Origin: JADLHS01 sp964561105
GTDB lineage: Bacteria > Verrucomicrobiota > Verrucomicrobiia > Limisphaerales > JADLHS01
NCBI GenBank assembly: GCA_964561105.1
Contig: CAZLOH010000023.1
Coordinates: forward strand, 14,025-78,024
Length of the DNA: 64,000 bases
Direction: 5' to 3'
The notes below the pieces were generated by a model. That model worked only from the letters and a program-made list of their open reading frames with translations. It did not search any database and was not told where the DNA came from. Positions 59,341-64,000 of this stretch are shown in pieces (the stretch's first letter is position 1; each line of letters opens with the position of its first letter). Made by a program: the position numbers and the translations under genes.

Positions 59341-60138
59341 ATGCGTCACCCGGCTGCCGAATCCGGCCGGCCCACATTCCGTGCGGGCTTCACGTTGATC
59401 GAGCTGCTGGTCGTGATAGCGATCATTGCGATCCTGGCCGCGATGCTGTTGCCGGCGCTGGCGAAGGCCAAGGAAAAAGCCAGGCGCATCAACTGCCTGA
59501 GCAATCTCCGGCAGATGGGGCTGGGCAATTTCATGTATGCCCAGGACAACAACGGGGTGTTGAGCGGTGTGTCCCGGAGTTATTACGACGACAACCTGAA
59601 CTGGATGTATTTGAGCTACGCCAGGAATCCGAACCTTTTCGTCTGCCCCAGCACCCGCAACCGTGTGCGGGCGGACAAGGTGGCGGCGAACGGCGAATTG
59701 TTCGACCTCCAGGTGCTCGCGCCGGACAAGAATTCCATCGGTTACAGCTACGAGAATTTTTGCTGGTGGCGAAAACTCTCGAGTGGTTCGCCCGAACAGA
59801 CCGACGGCACTACGGGCGTCCAGCAACGCAAAACCGAGGCGCGGGTGCAGAGCCGCGCCCACACCAAGTCGGTGGACGGCCTGGGATTGAAAGGCACCAC
59901 CCCCGGCCCGAGCCAGACCTGGCTCACGTTGGATGGCGACAACCTGTTCTTTGCCCAAAACAATCCCACCTTGTATCCGAATGACTATCCCAGCGTGGAC
60001 GACAATCACGGCGTGGACGGGGCGAACGCCAATTTCTGCGATGGCCACGCCCAATGGGTGCGGGAGAAGGGGAAGTATTATCTCACGCTCCGGGAACTCT
60101 CCCAGGATGAGGGTTTCGCCGTGAAACACGTTCAGTAA
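59341..60138 (+). CDS. Prepilin-like protein with GFTLIELL signal (second)
   Basis: A 265-residue protein from ATG 59341 (59323 possible). GFTLIELLVVIAIIAILAAMLLPALAKAKEKARRINCLSNLRQMGLGNFMYAQDNNG in pieces is the class III signal and helix. The globular part ends NHGVDGANANFCDGHAQWVREKG, the DGH-type motif of DUF1559-like proteins. It precedes the Calx-beta protein gene by 68 bp, and the two may be expressed together. Confidence 0.88.
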   Translation: MRHPAAESGRPTFRAGFTLIELLVVIAIIAILAAMLLPALAKAKEKARRINCLSNLRQMGLGNFMYAQDNNGVLSGVSRSYYDDNLNWMYLSYARNPNLFVCPSTRNRVRADKVAANGELFDLQVLAPDKNSIGYSYENFCWWRKLSSGSPEQTDGTTGVQQRKTEARVQSRAHTKSVDGLGLKGTTPGPSQTWLTLDGDNLFFAQNNPTLYPNDYPSVDDNHGVDGANANFCDGHAQWVREKGKYYLTLRELSQDEGFAVKHVQ

Positions 60139-60206
60139 ATCCCCATGCACCAGCGTCAACCATTTGATTCAAAACTCCGTTCAGCAAACTCAACTCGCAC
60201 CAAACT

Positions 60207-63200
60207 ATGAATCCCAACTCGACCTTCCGAATCCACTTAGCGTTGCTCACCGCGCTCGCCCTGGCTGGCTCCGCGCGCGCCGTCCCCTATGCGACCTGCC
60301 TGACGAATGACGCAGGCACGGTTTCCTTCCGCCTGAATGAAAACGCCGACAACGTGAAGATTATTTCCAGCGGCGGAACCGTCACCAACGACCTCGGCCC
60401 GGGCGTGAAGGGCTTGACGGTGCAGAGCCTCGGCCTCGCGCCGGGCAACTTCAAGGTGATGGTCACGCGCTCGGCGGCGGGTGGTTACACGCAATCCAGC
60501 GATGACGCGTTCCAGGACAACGGCGTCTATGTGAACAAATTCGAGCAAGCGCGCGGGATCGCGGTGAATCGGAATCCCGCCTCGCCCGCTTTCGGTCGCA
60601 TCTACGTGGCGAATGCGCGTGGCCAGGCCGACACTTCCACTCCTTCCGGAAACCCGTTGGTCCGCACTTGTTACCAGGGCATCTACATGTTGAACGCCGA
60701 CGATACGGCCGCACTGGACACCGGGGAATTGCCCCGCACAGCCGGTCTGCCGCTGACTCCCGGGGACACCGCCTCACCCACGCGCCTGACGGTTGGCAAG
60801 GATGACGATCAGCTGTACCTGAGCGATTGGTCCGACCCAAGCGGCGGGCTGTGGGTCACTGACCCCGACGTAACCACCGGAATCAACGTGTTGGATGGCA
60901 TCGGGGATTTGAGCATGGGTTCGACCACGCACGGCAGTGTGGCGGGCGCGTGGGTCGAAGGCACGGCCGCGAGCAATTTGAAAGTGTTCACCACCGATGA
61001 AGACCTGACCCCGGGCAACAGCCTTTGGCGTTACGATATTGGCAGCACCGCCCTGCCCTTCACCGGCCCGCCGACGTTGGTGGGTTCGCCGACGATTGCG
61101 GTCAGCCAGGTCATGGATGTGGTCCGCGGCGGATCGAGCAACTATTTATATCTGACCCAGCGTCGCTCGGCCGGCACAGAAGCGAACATTTATGTCTTCA
61201 CGGAGGACGGCACGTTCATCACGAACTCATTGCTGGCCACCCGGGAATTCATGGGCAACGTCACTAACGTGGACCTGCTGCGCGAAGTGCTGGCGGCGGA
61301 CATCTCGCCGGATGGCAACACGCTGGCGTTGTTGCGCGCCAACGTGACCCCGACGGTCCTGCTCGTGCCGTTGACCAACGGGGTGTTCAACCTCGCAGCC
61401 ATGAGCGGCTTCAACATCGGTTCGACGAGCGTGAACAATCGCGACATCGCTTACGACGCGGCCGGCAATCTCTACGTGGTCAATACCTCTGTCGAATGGA
61501 TGCGGATTTTTTCCAAAGGCGGCTCCACCATTGCCACCAGCGGCACGGACGGCACGTTTGAAATCACCGTGCCGCCCGTCCTGATCAGCGCAGCGGCCAG
61601 CACGGCGGCGGCCGATGAGGCGGGCCCCGTGAACGGCCGGTTCACCCTCACCCGCGCGGGCGACAACTCCAGCGCGTTGACGGTGAATTACACGATGAGC
61701 GGCACGGCGGCCAATGGCACCGATTACTCCGCGCTGCCCGGCAGCGTGACCTTCCTGCCCGGCACCATTGCCACCAACATTGACGTGATCGTCACGGATG
61801 ACACCGAAGCGGAGTTCACCGAGACGGCCGTGTTGACGCTGGCGTCCGGGACGGGTTATGGCATCGGCACGGCCAGCGCCACCGTCGCCATCGCCGACAA
61901 TGAACCGACCGAGATCGCCTTCACCACCGGCACAACCAATGAACTGCTGGAGAGCTACGCGCCGTCCAAAGCGACGTTGCAACTGGCCCGCCGGGGATTG
62001 ATCGGCGCGCCCGTGGCCATCCAGCTCGCGTATGCCGGCACAGCGACGCGCGGCGCGGACTTTGACGGCCCGCTCAACGTGAATCTGGCCGCCAACGAGG
62101 TGTTCACCAACCTGACCCTGACACCCATCAACGACCAAATCTATGAAGGCAACGAACTCGCCGTCGTCAGTGTGGCATCCGGAAGCTACACCCTTGGCGT
62201 GACGAATCCGGCTTACGTGGCGGTGGTGGACGACGAATACCCGGCCGGCACCGTGCTCTTCACCGACGACTTCAACAGCGATGACAGCAGCAATCGCTGG
62301 GCGCTGAACCTGGCCGACCCCACCTCCGATTTCGTGGAGTTCAACTGGGATTACAGCCAGGTGGGAATTCCCGCGGCCCCCGGCACCACCGATGGCAGCA
62401 CGCGCGGCTTGCGGTTGCAATGCGGCAATGCCGTCCTGCAACTCGACGGCTTGAGCCTCTCGCCGCTCGGCGGAAATTTCACCGGCGATTACCGGCTCAA
62501 GTTTGACATGTGGATCAACTACAACGGTCCGATGCCGGATGGCGGCCCGGGCTCCACCCAGAACTTCGACGTCGGCGTCGGCACGACGGGCGATCAGGCC
62601 GTGTGGTTCAATGGCGCTTTTGCCGATGGCATCTGGTTCACCGCCACCGGCGACGGCGCGGATGGAGACGCCGACGGCGACTACACCGCGTTTGCCGGCA
62701 CCGCCGAATTAAAAGATGACACCGGGTTCTACGCGGCCGGCGTCGGCACGGGACCGAACACGGGCCTGCGCAACGCCTCGCATCCCTTCTACGCCCGCTG
62801 GGGTGGCCAGCCGGCACCGGCGGCGCAACTCGCGCTTTATCCCAATCAAACCGGCGTCGCCAATGCCGGGAACGCCGGCATGGCCTGGCATACGGTGGTC
62901 ATTACCAAGGCCGCCGACACGGTCAAGTGGCAGATGGATGGCGTGACGATCTGCACCGTGACCAACGACCCGGGCACGTTGTCCACGAATGTCTTCGTGG
63001 GTTACCAGGACAAATTTGCCAGCGGCAGCGTGTCCGACGTGCCGGAGATGTCCTTTGGGCTGGTGGACAATCTCAAGGTGGAAACCTTTACCTCGGCGCC
63101 CATTCAGATGGCGAACCTGCAAATTGTGGGCGGCAATGTGGTCATCCTGTTTTCGGGACCGGCGGAAACCGTGGCGGCCAACTTCAAGCTCCAGAGCTCC

Positions 63201-63323
63201 GCCACGGTGAACGGCCCGTTCACCGACGACAATTCAGCCACCCTCACGGATCTCGAGGCCGGGCAGTTCAAAGCCACGACGGCGGTCAACGGCAACACGC
63301 GCTTTTACCGGATCAAATTCTAG
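60207..63323 (+). CDS. Exported Calx-beta domain protein with beta-propeller-like N-terminus
   Basis: A 1038-residue exported protein. Signal peptide 1-25 (LALLTALALAGSARA). Residues about 30-450 show propeller-like repeats (IYVANARGQA, LYLSDWSDPSGGLWV, LYVVNTSVEWMRIF). One clear Calx-beta repeat at about 455-570 (ADEAGPVNGRFTLTRAG ... GTATNGTDYSALPGSVTFLPGTIATNI-type motif, with DDTEAEFTETAVLTLA) and a second at about 572-680. A jelly-roll-like domain follows (FTDDFNSDDSSNRW). The C-terminus (FKLQSSATVNGPFTDD) is the usual verrucomicrobial export end. Likely cell-surface or adhesive. Confidence 0.8.
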   Translation: MNPNSTFRIHLALLTALALAGSARAVPYATCLTNDAGTVSFRLNENADNVKIISSGGTVTNDLGPGVKGLTVQSLGLAPGNFKVMVTRSAAGGYTQSSDDAFQDNGVYVNKFEQARGIAVNRNPASPAFGRIYVANARGQADTSTPSGNPLVRTCYQGIYMLNADDTAALDTGELPRTAGLPLTPGDTASPTRLTVGKDDDQLYLSDWSDPSGGLWVTDPDVTTGINVLDGIGDLSMGSTTHGSVAGAWVEGTAASNLKVFTTDEDLTPGNSLWRYDIGSTALPFTGPPTLVGSPTIAVSQVMDVVRGGSSNYLYLTQRRSAGTEANIYVFTEDGTFITNSLLATREFMGNVTNVDLLREVLAADISPDGNTLALLRANVTPTVLLVPLTNGVFNLAAMSGFNIGSTSVNNRDIAYDAAGNLYVVNTSVEWMRIFSKGGSTIATSGTDGTFEITVPPVLISAAASTAAADEAGPVNGRFTLTRAGDNSSALTVNYTMSGTAANGTDYSALPGSVTFLPGTIATNIDVIVTDDTEAEFTETAVLTLASGTGYGIGTASATVAIADNEPTEIAFTTGTTNELLESYAPSKATLQLARRGLIGAPVAIQLAYAGTATRGADFDGPLNVNLAANEVFTNLTLTPINDQIYEGNELAVVSVASGSYTLGVTNPAYVAVVDDEYPAGTVLFTDDFNSDDSSNRWALNLADPTSDFVEFNWDYSQVGIPAAPGTTDGSTRGLRLQCGNAVLQLDGLSLSPLGGNFTGDYRLKFDMWINYNGPMPDGGPGSTQNFDVGVGTTGDQAVWFNGAFADGIWFTATGDGADGDADGDYTAFAGTAELKDDTGFYAAGVGTGPNTGLRNASHPFYARWGGQPAPAAQLALYPNQTGVANAGNAGMAWHTVVITKAADTVKWQMDGVTICTVTNDPGTLSTNVFVGYQDKFASGSVSDVPEMSFGLVDNLKVETFTSAPIQMANLQIVGGNVVILFSGPAETVAANFKLQSSATVNGPFTDDNSATLTDLEAGQFKATTAVNGNTRFYRIKF

Positions 63324-64000
63324 GACGACGCGCGACCCCGGATAAGCGCTTAGCAGGCGCATCCCGGTTTCCGGCCGGTGGTGCTAGTCGCGCTGCGACC
63401 AGCCCGTCCGCGCCGAGCGGACAGAATCGGGCGGGCGGGACATTCCGACGCGCTGCTTCGCACAGTGCGCGAAGTTCCACGCTCGAAGTTGGCGCACTTT
63501 GCAGTGCCGCCTCCCAACTTCGTTGCGTGCGCCGAAGATTTTTCCGGAGCGCGACTGTGTGCGCAGCACCAGCCGCAGCACATTCGAACGTCGAGTTGTG
63601 TTTCCTCTCCCCAACCGTTCTATTAAGGCGTAGCTGCTGCGGCTGGCTTTAGCCCAGCCGCGCTTGGGTCGCGGTTCTGTCGCGCTGCCAGCCCGTTCGC
63701 ACCGAGCGGTCAAAATCGGGCGGGCGGGATGTTCCGACACTCCTCGCAGCGCGAGGAGTTCCACCGCTCGTAGCTGGCACACTTTGCAGTGCTATCTCCC
63801 AACTTCGTTGTGTGCGCCGAAGATCTTTCCGGAGCGCGGCTGTGTGCGCAGCACCAGCCGCAGCACATTCGAGAAACCGCCCGCGCTGCGGCTGAGTCTT
63901 CGACCACAGCCGCGCTCCATGGGTCGCGGTTCTGTCGCGCTGCGACCAGCCCGTTCGCACCGAGCGGTCAAAATCGGGCGGGCGGGATGTTCCGACACTC
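63324..64000. repeat. Tandem array of about 250-290 bp units
   Basis: Units begin at about 63388, 63680 and 63935 with TCGCGCTGC(GAC)CAGCCCG. Units share blocks such as CACTTTGCAGTGC, CTCCCAACTTCGTTG, GTGCGCCGAAGAT and GTGTGCGCAGCACCAGCCGC. The second and third units are more alike than the first. An inner palindrome CTCCTCGCAGCGCGAGGAG is at about 63736-63754. The array continues past the window edge. No convincing gene reads through it. Confidence 0.8.

Noticed and set aside
63388..64000. Possible CRISPR array
   Set aside because: Units are 250-290 bp, not short repeats with unique spacers.

Overview
The window looks like chromosomal DNA of a Verrucomicrobiota bacterium, most likely the Pedosphaera/Limisphaerales side. 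This is inferred from high GC content, DUF1592 (haem-motif) plus Tat-exported DUF1552 pairs, prepilin-like GFTLIELL proteins with a DGH-type tail, weak Shine-Dalgarno use, and dense families of intergenic palindromic repeats. No rRNA, CRISPR array, replication origin or prophage was seen. Two tRNA genes (Phe, Glu) are present.

Layout. 1-5.8 kb: minus-strand mntH-usp-methyltransferase cluster with a palindromic candidate operator, uppP, a LysM protein, and a complete ISKra4-like element (perfect 21-bp inverted repeats, 9-bp target duplication, -1 frameshift signal) lying just upstream of the LysM gene. 5.8-6.1 kb: divergent tRNA-Phe and tRNA-Glu. 6.3-13.4 kb: a minus-strand signalling cluster: hybrid histidine kinase, a GxxExxY gene bracketed by hairpin repeats, a REC-PP2C-HATPase regulator and two STAS proteins, i.e. 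a phosphorelay feeding a partner switch. 13.8-19.6 kb: an accessory, defence-like region: PaeR7I/XhoI-like endonuclease with a beta-class DNA methyltransferase, remnants of a larger methyltransferase, a NERD-NYN gene pair, two cupins, and three copies of a short gene-tail motif. 19.6-33.8 kb: antiporter, GNAT, lipid kinase, DUF1592/DUF1552 pair, a clan GH-A-like glycosidase, a LuxR-type response regulator, a DMFase-like Tat protein, a pilin-like protein and a Gfo/Idh/MocA oxidoreductase. 34.4-38.1 kb: two RlaP-like nucleotidyltransferases around a lipoprotein, then DUF6883-DUF4926-XRE. 38.1-47.8 kb: housekeeping genes trpE, hisI, DUF486, hisF, metF, dnaE. 47.8-60 kb: secreted nuclease-HhH protein, flotillin with NfeD-like partner, a DUF255/YyaL-type thioredoxin-fold protein, and an ECF sigma/anti-sigma operon. 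59.3-64 kb: pilin-like protein, a Calx-beta extracellular protein, and a tandem repeat array running off the window.

The most striking feature is that several palindromic repeat families occur not only between genes but inside coding sequences, in frame, as inter-domain linkers or loops. Five genes carry them: the REC-PP2C-HATPase regulator, the hybrid kinase, trpE, the YyaL-type gene and one nucleotidyltransferase. Two 62-bp copies, in trpE and the kinase 29 kb apart, differ at one base and are read in the same frame. This recalls Rickettsia palindromic elements, but in an unrelated phylum and with several families.
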